A stretch of 64,000 bases of DNA from Lysobacter sp. yr284 (GTDB taxonomy: Bacteria > Pseudomonadota > Gammaproteobacteria > Xanthomonadales > Xanthomonadaceae), in the NCBI RefSeq assembly GCF_900107375.1, contig NZ_FNPT01000001.1:496001-560000 (forward strand). The letters run 5' to 3'. How positions within the stretch are numbered: position 1 is the stretch's first letter; every line of letters starts with the position of its first letter. The notes beneath the pieces are model-generated. The model was not told the DNA's origin. It saw nothing but the letters and a program-made list of their open reading frames with translations, and did no database searches. The translations under genes were made by a program, and so were the position numbers. This document shows positions 7,989-15,696 of this stretch, in pieces.

Positions 7989-9608
7989 ATGACCCGATTC
8001 GCGCACCGCGCTTTGCTCGCCTTCGCCGCGCTGCTGCTCGCGTCCTGCGGCGGCGGCAACGGTTCCGGCGACACCGCCGGCGACGGCGGCGCCGCCCGCA
8101 CCGACGATGCCCCGGCCTTCACCGTGCTGGCCGGCTCCGAACTCAAGGACATCGACGCCCAGCTCGGCGACGAGATCGCCCAGGCCACCGGCGTGCGCCT
8201 GCGCTTCACCTACGCCGGCACCCTCGACGCGATCGACCGCCTCGCCGCGGGCGAGAAGTTCGACGCGGTCTGGGTCAGCCACGGCAAATACCTGGCGATG
8301 AATCCGGCGCTCAAGCAGCGCCTGCTCGCGCAGGAAAAAATCATGCTGTCGCCGGTGGTGCTGGGGGTGAAGACCTCCAAGGCGCGCGAACTGGGCTGGG
8401 ACAAGGCCGACCCGACCTGGAAGGACATCGCCGAGGCTTCGCGCGCGGGCCGCTTCAGCTTCGGCATGACCAACCCGACCTCGAGCAACACCGGCTTCAC
8501 CGCGCTGATCGGCATCGCCTCCGCGCTGGCCGCGAACCCCGACGCGCTGACCGAGGCCGACGTCGCCAATCCCGCGCTCAAGGCCTTCTTCCAGGGCCAA
8601 CGCATGACCGCCGGCTCGTCGGGCTGGCTGGCCGACACCTATGCGCGCGAACAGGGCAAGGTCGACGGGCTGATCAACTACGAATCGGTGCTGCTGAGCC
8701 TCAACCGCGACGGCCGCCTGGGCGAGCCGCTGACCCTGGTCTATCCGAAGGAAGGCATCGTCACCGCCGACTATCCGCTGATGCTGCTCGACGCCGGCAA
8801 GCGCGCCGGCTACGACAAGCTGGTCGCGTTCCTGCGTTCGCCCGCGTTCCAGACGCGCCTGTCGCAGACCACCCTGCGCCGTCCGGTCAATCCCGAGGCG
8901 CAGGCCGCCGCCAGCATCCCGCAGCGCACCCTGATCGAGCTGCCCTTCCCCGGCCAGCCGCAGGTGATCGACAGCCTGCTGCAGGGCTTCCTCGCCGACG
9001 TGCGCATCCCGGCCAGCTCGCGCTACGTGCTCGACCTGTCCGGCTCGATGGGCAACGACGGCCGCATCGAGGCGATGAAGGCGGCGATGGACACCCTCGC
9101 CGGCGGCAACGCCGCTTCGCTGACCGACCGCTACGCGCGCTTCCAGAACCGCGAGCGCATCGGCGTGCTGACCTTCTCCAGCCGGCCCGAGCGCACCCGC
9201 CTGTTCGACATGGGCCGCGACGCCGCCGGCAACGCCGCCGCCTTGCGGGCGATCCGCGCCGAGATCGCGCCGCTGCAGCCCGGCGGCGGCACCGCGATCT
9301 TCGACAGCGTGCGCCAGGCGCTGACCGAACTGGCCGCCGACAAGCGCGCCGCGCGCGAGCCGCGCTACTACACGGTGGTGCTGATGAGCGACGGCGAGAA
9401 CACCGAAGGCAGCGACCTGCGCGCGTTCCTGGGCTGGTACGCCGCCCAGGACGAAGCGCTGCGCTCGATCCGGGTGTTCCCGATCCTGTTCGGCGACGCC
9501 GACCCGGACGAGATGAAGTCGCTCGCGCAGGCCACCGGCGGCCAGGTCTTCGACGCCAAGAGCAAGTCGCTGACCCTGGTGTTCAAGGACATCCGCGGGT
9601 ACCAGTGA
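7989..9608 (+). CDS. Lipoprotein with solute-binding and VWA domains
   Basis: 539 aa. The signal peptide ends in the lipobox LLLASCG (Cys near residue 19), followed by a Gly/Ser linker, so it is probably a lipid-anchored periplasmic protein. Residues about 35-335 look like a bacterial solute-binding domain (TVLAGSELKDIDAQL start, then SNTGFTALIGIASAL). Residues about 340-539 form a von Willebrand A domain with a complete MIDAS: DLSGSMG (DxSxS), the Thr in GGGTAIFD, and the Asp in MSDGENTEG. Metal-dependent ligand binding to a partner protein is therefore likely. The AGGAAGG site upstream supports the ATG. It is coupled to the next gene by a one-base stop/start overlap. The substrate-binding-plus-VWA architecture recurs beside TelA genes elsewhere; no function is established. 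Confidence 0.85.
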   Translation: MTRFAHRALLAFAALLLASCGGGNGSGDTAGDGGAARTDDAPAFTVLAGSELKDIDAQLGDEIAQATGVRLRFTYAGTLDAIDRLAAGEKFDAVWVSHGKYLAMNPALKQRLLAQEKIMLSPVVLGVKTSKARELGWDKADPTWKDIAEASRAGRFSFGMTNPTSSNTGFTALIGIASALAANPDALTEADVANPALKAFFQGQRMTAGSSGWLADTYAREQGKVDGLINYESVLLSLNRDGRLGEPLTLVYPKEGIVTADYPLMLLDAGKRAGYDKLVAFLRSPAFQTRLSQTTLRRPVNPEAQAAASIPQRTLIELPFPGQPQVIDSLLQGFLADVRIPASSRYVLDLSGSMGNDGRIEAMKAAMDTLAGGNAASLTDRYARFQNRERIGVLTFSSRPERTRLFDMGRDAAGNAAALRAIRAEIAPLQPGGGTAIFDSVRQALTELAADKRAAREPRYYTVVLMSDGENTEGSDLRAFLGWYAAQDEALRSIRVFPILFGDADPDEMKSLAQATGGQVFDAKSKSLTLVFKDIRGYQ

Positions 9609-10276
9609 TGACGCTGCCGGTCGCGCCGCCGCCGACGACGCCGACGCTGGGCCAGCGCCTGCGTTTGTACCTCTACAGCAACCGCAACATCGCCGGCTGC
9701 GCGCTCGGCCTGGTCGGGCTGGGCCTGCTGTTCGCCGGGGTGATCGCGACCGGTTGGCCGCTGATCGTGCTCGGCCTGTACGGCGTCGGCGCGCTGGCGT
9801 GGCCGCGCGACCGGCTCGGCGAGCGCGTGGCCGAAGCCGAACTGCCGGTGGAGGCGCTGATCGAACACCTCGACCGCCTGGTCGGCGAAGTGGCCAAGCG
9901 GGTGCCGGCCGAGGCGCTGGCGAGCCTGCGCAACATCCAGCAGACCCTGGGCGAACTGCTGCCGCGGCTGCACGAGCTGCGCGGCTCCGGCGCGCTGTCG
10001 GCCTCGGCCGCGTTCGCGGTGCAGGAAAGCCTGCGCCGCTACCTGCCGGACATGCTCGGCGGCTACCTCAAGCTGCCGCCGGTGTTCGCCCGCACCCAAC
10101 CGCTCAAGGACGGCCGCACCGCCGCGCAGACGCTGTCGCAGCAACTTGAGCTGCTCGACCAGTCGCTGCAGCGCATCTCGCGCGAGGCCTTCGCCGGCGA
10201 CGCCGAATCGCTGCTGCTGAGCGAACGCTTCCTCAAGGAAAAGTTCGACGCCGCTGCCGCGTTCGAACTGGCCTAG
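9608..10276 (+). CDS. XpaC-like membrane protein
   Basis: 222 aa. Two closely spaced hydrophobic helices in the first third (about residues 24-62, NIAGCALGLVGLGLLFAG and WPLIVLGLYGVGALAW), then a long helical cytoplasmic domain (LPVEALIEHLDRLVGEVAKR ... ELLDQSLQRI). This matches the layout of the XpaC family (labelled 5-bromo-4-chloroindolyl phosphate hydrolysis protein), which commonly accompanies TelA. The enzyme name is historical and should not be taken as the role. Its ATG overlaps the stop of the VWA gene (TGATG), so it is translationally coupled; a GTG one codon earlier is less likely. It probably anchors TelA at the membrane (inference). Confidence 0.7.
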   Translation: MTLPVAPPPTTPTLGQRLRLYLYSNRNIAGCALGLVGLGLLFAGVIATGWPLIVLGLYGVGALAWPRDRLGERVAEAELPVEALIEHLDRLVGEVAKRVPAEALASLRNIQQTLGELLPRLHELRGSGALSASAAFAVQESLRRYLPDMLGGYLKLPPVFARTQPLKDGRTAAQTLSQQLELLDQSLQRISREAFAGDAESLLLSERFLKEKFDAAAAFELA

Positions 10277-10286
10277 GCGCGCGACG

Positions 10287-10763
10287 ATGGCGACCGACCA
10301 GGACGCGCTGTGGCAGATCCGCCAGTCGTTGGCCGAGGAAGGCCGCCTGGGCGGCAAGCGCGGGCCGCAGGAGCGCGTGCCGCTGGACCAGGGCCAGCTC
10401 GAGGACATCGCCTGGCGCATGCTCCGCGCCGGGGTCCAGCCGACCGTGGAAGCCATCCGCGCGGTCTACGGCAGCGGCTCGCCCAATCGCCTGCATCCGA
10501 TGTTGCGGCGCTTCTACGCCGGGCTGGCCACGCGCCTGCAACTGGCGCCGCTGGCCGACGACGTGCCCGCGCCGCTGCGCCAGCTGTGGTTGCAGGCGCT
10601 GGATCTTGCCAGCGACGCGGTGCGCGAGCGCCACGACGCCCAGGCCGAAGCCCTGCGCCAGCGCGTGGCGGAACTGGAGAAGCGCGAGGCCGCGCTGGAA
10701 CGCAAGCTCAAGCGGCTGCGGCGCGACGGCGCGGCGCCGCGCGCGGACGGCGCGGCCGAATAG
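10287..10763 (+). CDS. KfrA-like DNA-binding protein with coiled coil
   Basis: 158 aa. The N-terminal part (residues 20-80) resembles the KfrA N-terminal DNA-binding domain: a helix-turn-helix region ending in the characteristic VEAIRAVYGSGSPNRLHPML stretch. The last 50 residues (AQAEALRQRVAELEKREAAL) form a heptad-rich coiled coil ending in basic then low-complexity sequence. KfrA proteins are plasmid or chromosome-associated repressors that multimerise through their coiled coil; this one is much shorter than plasmid KfrA. It starts ten bases after the XpaC-like gene and may autoregulate the cluster or couple it to DNA (inference). Confidence 0.7.
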   Translation: MATDQDALWQIRQSLAEEGRLGGKRGPQERVPLDQGQLEDIAWRMLRAGVQPTVEAIRAVYGSGSPNRLHPMLRRFYAGLATRLQLAPLADDVPAPLRQLWLQALDLASDAVRERHDAQAEALRQRVAELEKREAALERKLKRLRRDGAAPRADGAAE

Positions 10764-10802
10764 CCGGCGATCGCCGCACGCGCAGCGGCCTCGCGGCCGC
10801 CG

Positions 10803-11675
10803 TCAGCCGCGCGCCTGGCGCAGTTGCAACGGACTCACCCCGAGCAATCGGCGCATGCAGCGCGCCATGTGGCTGGCATCGGCGAAGCCGGTGTCCAGCG
10901 CGATCTCGCTCAATCCCGCCGCGCCGTCCAGCACCCGCTGGCGCGCGCGCTCGACCCGCCGCTGCAGCACGAAGCGGTGCGCCGGCAGGCCGGTCGCGCG
11001 TTTGAACAGCGGCTTGAAGTGCGACACGCTGAAACCGGCGACGGCGGCGAGTTCGGCCAGCGACAGGTCCGCCTCCAGGTGCGCCTCGATGTAGTCGATC
11101 ACCCGCGCCAGCCGCCACCCCGGCAGCGCCCGCGCCGTCGCCGCGGGCGCGCGCGCGAAGCGGTGCAGCGCCAGCAGGCGCGCGGCCAGCGCATCGGCCA
11201 GGGCATCGACGAACAAGCGCCCGCTGGGGTAACGCTCGCGGTCCTCGGCCTGCATCATCCAGCCGATGCGCTCGATCTGCGCGTCGCGCAGGTGCGCGGC
11301 CGGCGCCAGTTCGACCGCGCCGCCGCCCGAGCCCATCGCCTGCGCGGTCTCGTCGATCAGTTCCGGCGCCATCCGCAACAACAGCGAGGTCGCCGGCCCC
11401 GACATCGTCCAACGGGTGCTGGCGTTGGCCGGCGACACGCAATACTGGCCCTGCAGGCGCACGCCGCGCCGCTCATGGCGGCCTTCGCGATAGCTCACCG
11501 GCACCGCCCCGCCCTGGTGCAGGCACAGCACGTGGCGGCGGTCGAACGGGGTGTCGAACAGGCCTGGCGGCACCGGCACGGTCAGCACGTCCAGGCGCGG
11601 TGCGGCGGCCACGGCGTGCTCGCGCGGCCGCGCCGCCGCAGGCAGTTCGGGATAGCACGCAGGACGGTCGGCCAT
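10803..11675 (-). CDS. AraC-family transcriptional regulator
   Basis: 290 aa. The C-terminal 100 residues carry the two helix-turn-helix motifs of the AraC/XylS family: DLSLAELAAVAGFSVSHFKP followed by GLPAHRFVLQRRVERARQ, and then AGLSEIALDTGFADASHMAR with the terminal LGVSPLQLR. The N-terminal half is a probable cupin-type sensor domain (VSYREGRHERRGVRLQ) with an unknown ligand. The gene is divergent from the secreted VOC-domain gene with about 175 bases between the starts, so that gene is its most obvious target (inference). Confidence 0.92.
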   Translation of the reverse strand: MADRPACYPELPAAARPREHAVAAAPRLDVLTVPVPPGLFDTPFDRRHVLCLHQGGAVPVSYREGRHERRGVRLQGQYCVSPANASTRWTMSGPATSLLLRMAPELIDETAQAMGSGGGAVELAPAAHLRDAQIERIGWMMQAEDRERYPSGRLFVDALADALAARLLALHRFARAPAATARALPGWRLARVIDYIEAHLEADLSLAELAAVAGFSVSHFKPLFKRATGLPAHRFVLQRRVERARQRVLDGAAGLSEIALDTGFADASHMARCMRRLLGVSPLQLRQARG

Positions 11676-11850
11676 GGCGCGATGCTCGGCGCCGGCCGGC
11701 GCCGCCGGCAGAGGCGAAAGTCATCCTTTCGTACTGACGGCCGGCCGTTCCTGCGCGCGCGGCGGCGACGGCGGCGCCAGCCTGTACGGGTCCGCGGCGT
11801 TGCGGCGCGATGCCGCCCGCCGATTCCATCCGCCCTTCCGAGCCGCCCGC

Positions 11851-12879
11851 ATGCGCCTGTTTCCCCGCCTCGCCGCCGCCGTCGCGACCCTGTCGCTGTC
11901 CGCCCTCGCCCTCGCCGCTCCCACGCCGCGCCCAAGCGCCGGCGAGCGCCTCGACCACGCCCTGCTGTGGGGCCGTAGCCTCGACCAGATCACCGCGGCG
12001 ATGACCGTCAAGCTCGGCTTCCAGGTCGCGCCCGGCCGGCCGCAAGGCGCGCTGGCCAACCGCTACGTGCGCCTGGACGGCGAGCGCTTCATCGAACTGC
12101 TGGGCCTGACCGGCGCCGACGCGCCGCTCGACCCCGGCGCGCAGGCCGACCAGGCCGCGCTGCACGGCGCCGCCGGCGCGCGCACCTTGGTCCTGCACAG
12201 CGACGCGCTCGACGCCGCGCGCGCCGCGCTGCTCGCCCGCGGCCTCGCCGCCACGCCGGTGTTCTCCGCCGCGCCCGACGATCCCGACGGCACCGGCCCC
12301 GGCACGCCGCCGCGCTGGAGCCTGTTCGCGGTCGATCCCTCGCCGCTGTCGAGCCGGCTGTTCTACATCCGCTACGCGCCGGTGCGTCCCGACATCGCCG
12401 CCGACCGCCGCAGCGCGCGCGAGCACCCCAACGGCGCGCGCGAACTCAGCGCGCTGTGGCTGCTCTCGGCCGACGCCGAAGCCGACCGCGCGCAACTGGC
12501 CAGGCTCGGCTACGACCGCGCCACGCCGGTGCGGCTGGCGCAGATCGGCGCGCGCGGCTATTGCGTGGCGATCGGCGCCAGCGCGTTGCTGGCGCTGCAG
12601 CCCGACGGCGCCGGCGCCGCGGCCGACGCGCTGGCCCAGGGCGGCGCGCAGATCGCCGGAATCAGCATCGGCGTAGCCGACCTCGAACGCGCCCGGCACC
12701 TAGTCGGACGCGGCTACGAACGCACGCTGGAGCGCTATCGCGGGCTCGCCGGCGCGTCGTTCCTGGCGCCGAGCCGCGACGACCTCGGGCTGTGGATCGA
12801 GTTCCATGCGCGCGACCGCGCAACCGGCCCCTGCGGCGCGGCCGCGGCCGGCGCCGCCAGCGCGAACGCCGGGCGCTGA
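11851..12879 (+). CDS. Secreted glyoxalase/VOC-fold protein
   Basis: 342 aa. Signal peptide MRLFPRLAAAVATLSLSALA with cleavage near AAPTPR. The mature part matches the glyoxalase-like (VOC superfamily) domain type: LDHALLWGRSLDQITAAMTV near residue 35, RFIELLGL near 80, then a second half (ELSALWLL ... QIAGISIGVADLERARHL) ending in LGLWIEFH, where a metal-ligand Glu is typical. The domain is usually cytosolic, so export is noteworthy. The ATG at 11851 is chosen because it starts the signal peptide; upstream in-frame codons overlap the divergent promoter. Substrate unknown. The C-terminus (CGAAAAGAASANAGR) is low complexity. Confidence 0.75.
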   Translation: MRLFPRLAAAVATLSLSALALAAPTPRPSAGERLDHALLWGRSLDQITAAMTVKLGFQVAPGRPQGALANRYVRLDGERFIELLGLTGADAPLDPGAQADQAALHGAAGARTLVLHSDALDAARAALLARGLAATPVFSAAPDDPDGTGPGTPPRWSLFAVDPSPLSSRLFYIRYAPVRPDIAADRRSAREHPNGARELSALWLLSADAEADRAQLARLGYDRATPVRLAQIGARGYCVAIGASALLALQPDGAGAAADALAQGGAQIAGISIGVADLERARHLVGRGYERTLERYRGLAGASFLAPSRDDLGLWIEFHARDRATGPCGAAAAGAASANAGR

Positions 12880-12987
12880 ACCGCAACGCCCGCGCACGCT
12901 CGGCTGCGCCGCGCGACGGCGGCTCGCCTCGCCGCGCGAGCCAGCCGCGCGAGCGGATCGGCTAGACTAGCCGCGTCACCGCATCCT

Positions 12988-13074
12988 GCCCGGATGGCGA
13001 AATCGGTAGACGCAGCGGACTTAAAATCCGCCACCCGCGAGGGTATGCCGGTTCGAGTCCGGCTCCGGGCACCA
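12988..13074 (+). tRNA. tRNA-Leu (anticodon UAA)
   Basis: 87 nt class II tRNA with CCA encoded. The acceptor GCCCGGA pairs with TCCGGGC, the anticodon stem GCGGA/TCCGC encloses loop CTTAAAA (anticodon TAA), there is a long variable arm, and the T arm contains GTTCGAGTC. It decodes UUA, a very rare codon in DNA this GC-rich. In Escherichia coli this tRNA (leuZ) directly follows cysT behind uvrC-pgsA; here it is nearby but on the opposite strand. Confidence 0.97.
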
Positions 13075-13467
13075 CGGCTTGCAGCGATTCGGACGAACGC
13101 GAATCCCGGACCGTGCCGACGCCGCTGCGCAGTTCCGTCCGGCGCTGCATCGGCCGCATTCGCCGCCTCCCACGCCTCCACCCGCCTGTGTCCACGCGCG
13201 CGTCCGCCGCGCGCGCCGACAGCGAGCCGATCGCACGCAGCCTGCGCGCGCGTTCGCGCTTGCGCACGACGACTCAATGGCGCGAACGCGGCTGCGTGAT
13301 CGGCCCGTCACAACCCAACCGCGGACATCGTTCGCACCCATCGCCGCGAAATTTTTCGCGCATGCGCAGGTCGCACGCATGCAGCGCGAACGTTGCCACC
13401 GCCGATGCCGCATCGCCGCTGCCTTTCTCAAGATGCCCGGCGATTTGAAAGAAGCGCCTTTTTCCTG
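13075..13467. other. Intergenic stretch without recognised gene
   Basis: About 390 bases after tRNA-Leu. It holds only short overlapping GC-rich frames with no conserved signature and no ribosome-binding site, and I see no terminator directly behind the tRNA. It leads into the tandem repeat array. Confidence 0.5.
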
Positions 13468-13800
13468 CGGTCGTTCCCAGCAACGCGGAACTCCGGGCTC
13501 CATCGCGACATGGCGCTGAAGTCTATGGATCCCCGCCTTCGCGGGGATGACGGTCTGCGAGAGGCGCGGAGAAACCTGGCTACCGTCGTTCCTGCAAAAG
13601 CGGGAACCCAGGCTTCATCGCGACATGACGCTGAAATCTCTGGATCCCCGCCTTCGCGGGGATGACGGCCTGTGAGAAGCGCGGCGATACCCAGCTATCG
13701 TCGTTCCCGCGAACGCAGGAACCCAAGGCTTCATCGCGGCATGACGCTCACAACCCTGACCCCCGACGTTCCCGCGAATCCAGGATCGCAAGCGTTGCGG
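13468..13800. repeat. Tandem array of a roughly 115-bp repeat, 2.5-3 units
   Basis: Successive units begin at about 13506 (CGACATGGCGCTGAAG), 13621 (CGACATGACGCTGAAA) and 13737 (CGGCATGACGCTCACA), a period of 115-116 bases. Each unit contains the small palindrome CCCCGCCTTCGCGGGG and the half-repeat CGTTCCCGCGAACGCAGGAA, with a degenerate leading half-unit from about 13468. The third unit is more degenerate. It lies between tRNA-Leu and the DUF5713 gene. Confidence 0.85.
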
Positions 13801-13815
13801 GAAACCCCGCATCCC

Positions 13816-14157
13816 TCACCAATCGCGCGGCGCGATCAGTTCCTCGACATCCGCCGAGTCGAAGCCGTACGCGTGGGCGATGACCTCGAAGTCGCCGCCG
13901 ATGTTTTCGCGCGCGGCGGTTTCGATCTCGCTGTCGTGGCGTTCGAACTCTGCGGCGAGCCGGTTGAATTCCTCGGTCGCGGCATGGGTCAGCAGGTACA
14001 GCGCATCCAGCGACGGCGGCGGCTCCGCTTCGATGGCCTCGCACAGGCGGATCAGGATCTGCCGTCCCTTCGCCACCAGAAACGGCGGGAAATAGGCGTC
14101 GCTCTGCATGTCGGCGAGAAAGTCGTACTGCTGCAACTGCGGGTTGGCGATGCTCAC
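13816..14157 (-). CDS. DUF5713 family protein
   Basis: 113 aa, cytosolic, with no membrane or signal segment. It matches the DUF5713 type: FLADMQSDAYFPPFLVAKGR near residue 13, then LLTHAATEEFNRLAAEFE (about 55-72) and a C-terminal AYGFDSADVEELIAPRDW. The start is a GTG at 14157 with AGGAG seven bases upstream; other in-frame starts run into the pseudo-tRNA sequence. Function unknown. It lies alone downstream of the tRNA-Gly array, between two structured repeats. Confidence 0.85.
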   Translation of the reverse strand: MSIANPQLQQYDFLADMQSDAYFPPFLVAKGRQILIRLCEAIEAEPPPSLDALYLLTHAATEEFNRLAAEFERHDSEIETAARENIGGDFEVIAHAYGFDSADVEELIAPRDW

Positions 14158-14249
14158 TGGGGCGCTCCTTGCGCCGGGTCGATCCTGCGATGGTACGTCA
14201 CCGAAATCGCGTGCCCCAACACTTGCGCTGCGGCGCGCGTGCGCCAGCG

Positions 14250-14305
14250 CCGCCGGCGTACGCGGATTCGCAGTGCGCTGCAAAACCACTTGGCCACCCT
14301 GTCCC
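14250..14305 (-). pseudogene. Decayed tRNA-Cys copy
   Basis: Reading the minus strand, this stretch aligns with the 5' two thirds of the intact tRNA-Cys at 14705-14778. It shares GGCCA, then GTGGTTTTGCAGC (intact: GTGGTTATGCAGC) and GAATCCGCGTACGCCGG around a GCA anticodon. The anticodon stem has a C-C mismatch and the T arm with GGTTCAATTCC is gone, so it cannot be functional. It follows the third tRNA-Gly, indicating past duplication of a Gly-Cys unit. Confidence 0.75.
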
Positions 14306-14326
14306 GGCTCCGGCCTCGAGCGCGCA

Positions 14327-14356
14327 AAGAAAAAACGGCCGGCTTGCGCCGACCGC
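14327..14356 (-). terminator. Rho-independent terminator after the third tRNA-Gly
   Basis: On the minus strand, hairpin CGGTCGGC-GCAA-GCCGGCCG followed by TTTTTTCTTTG. Confidence 0.8.
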
Positions 14357-14396
14357 TTGGTTCGCTGCTGTGCGCCGCCATCGCGTCGCATCGGTT

Positions 14397-14472
<76 letters not shown>

Positions 14473-14514
14473 TGATTTTTAGCTGCCGCCCCGGCGCGCC
14501 GAAGCGGGCCGGGG

Positions 14515-14547
14515 AAACAAAAGGCGGCCGGCTCGGCCGGACGCCTT
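14515..14547 (-). terminator. Rho-independent terminator between the second and third tRNA-Gly
   Basis: On the minus strand, AAGGCG-T-CCGGC, loop CGA, GCCGG-C-CGCCTT, then TTGTTT. Confidence 0.7.
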
Positions 14548-14585
14548 GGATGCCGCGGATGCGTCGCCGGGGCGAGGCATCGATC

Positions 14586-14661
<76 letters not shown>

Positions 14662-14704
14662 TGATTTTTTCGACTCCGGCGATGCAGCTGCCGAGGTCGC
14701 GAAT

Positions 14705-14778
14705 TGGAGGCCGAGGTCGGAATTGAACCGGCGTACGCGGATTTGCAGTCCGCTGCATAACCACTCTGCCACCCGGCC
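14705..14778 (-). tRNA. tRNA-Cys (anticodon GCA)
   Basis: 74 nt with encoded CCA and U73. Acceptor GGCCGGG pairs with CTCGGCC (one G-U), anticodon stem GCGGA/TCCGC encloses CTGCAAA, and the T arm has GGTTCAATTCC. This is the intact parent of the decayed copy at 14250-14305. Confidence 0.96.
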
Positions 14779-14855
14779 GGTGACGTCGATACATGTTGCC
14801 TTAACACTACGATCGCTGGCAATCCCGAATGTCGCTGGGCGCCGGCTCCCGTCCT

Positions 14856-14884
14856 AAAAAAACAAACCCCCGCGAGGGGGTTTG
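14856..14884 (-). terminator. Rho-independent terminator after the first tRNA-Gly
   Basis: On the minus strand, CAAACCCCC-TCGC-GGGGGTTTG followed by seven T residues. It separates the promoter-proximal tRNA-Gly from tRNA-Cys. Confidence 0.9.
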
Positions 14885-14933
14885 ATTTCAAGGCGTTCCG
14901 TCGCCGGAAACCGGACCGGAACGCCTAAGAATC

Positions 14934-15009
<76 letters not shown>

Positions 15010-15022
15010 TGAGGGAACCGAT

Positions 15023-15050
15023 ATTTTAGGCATGGAAAGAAAACTGTCAA
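15023..15050 (-). promoter_or_regulatory. Sigma-70 type promoter of tRNA-Gly copy 1
   Basis: On the minus strand TTGACA (15050-15045), a 16-base spacer, then TAAAAT (15028-15023). The tRNA begins 14 bases after the -10 box. A perfect -35 box and an AT-rich spacer stand out in this GC-rich DNA, as expected for a stable RNA gene. Confidence 0.8.
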
Positions 15051-15123
15051 CTGCTTTCTTAACGGGGCTGCGGTGCCCTGCCCCGCCGCGGTTGCCGCCG
15101 CGAACCGCCCCCGGCGCGGCGCC

Positions 15124-15696
15124 TCAGCGCGGCCCGCCGGTGTCGGCGCGCATGATCGGCCAGGCCGCGCGCAGGTAGGAGAACCCCGACCACAGCGTCA
15201 GCAACGCCGCCGCCGCCAGCAGCCATTCGCCGATCTGGAACACCGGCAGGCCGAAGATGCGCTCCTGGTACAGCAGGCACACCAGCGCGACCATCTGCAC
15301 GATGGTCTTGATCTTGCCGATCGCGGCGACCTTGACCGCCGCGCGCTGGCCCAGCTCGGCCATCCACTCGCGCAGCGCCGAGACCGCGATCTCGCGGCCG
15401 ACGATGACCGCGGCCCACAGCGTCATCCACACGGTCGGGTGCTTCTGCACGATCAGCAGCAGCGCCACCGCGACCATGAGCTTGTCGGCGACCGGGTCGA
15501 GGAAGGCGCCGAAGGCCGAATACTGGTTGTAGCGGCGGGCGATCCAGCCGTCGAGCCAGTCGGTGACCGAGGCGAAGGCGAAGATGAACGCGGCCGCGAG
15601 GTTGGTCCACGGGTAATCGAGGAAGAACACCACCACCAGCACCGGGATCAGCACGATCCGCGCCAGGGTCAGCATGGTGGGTATGGTCAACTTCAT
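15124..15696 (-). CDS. pgsA: CDP-diacylglycerol--glycerol-3-phosphate 3-phosphatidyltransferase
   Basis: A 190-aa integral inner-membrane enzyme that makes phosphatidylglycerophosphate, the committed step to phosphatidylglycerol and cardiolipin. Seen: the CDP-alcohol phosphotransferase signature, DWLDGWIARRYNQYSAFGAF continuing to LDPVADK (about residues 45-71), with all Asp and Gly positions intact, and four to five hydrophobic helices. Typical length. Its ATG overlaps the uvrC stop (ATGA), so it is translationally coupled to uvrC, as in many proteobacteria. tRNA-Gly follows downstream. Confidence 0.96.
   Translation of the reverse strand: MKLTIPTMLTLARIVLIPVLVVVFFLDYPWTNLAAAFIFAFASVTDWLDGWIARRYNQYSAFGAFLDPVADKLMVAVALLLIVQKHPTVWMTLWAAVIVGREIAVSALREWMAELGQRAAVKVAAIGKIKTIVQMVALVCLLYQERIFGLPVFQIGEWLLAAAALLTLWSGFSYLRAAWPIMRADTGGPR

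Noticed and set aside
13468-13800. Possible CRISPR array
   Set aside because: The units are about 115 bp, directly tandem with no unique spacers, and no cas genes are near.
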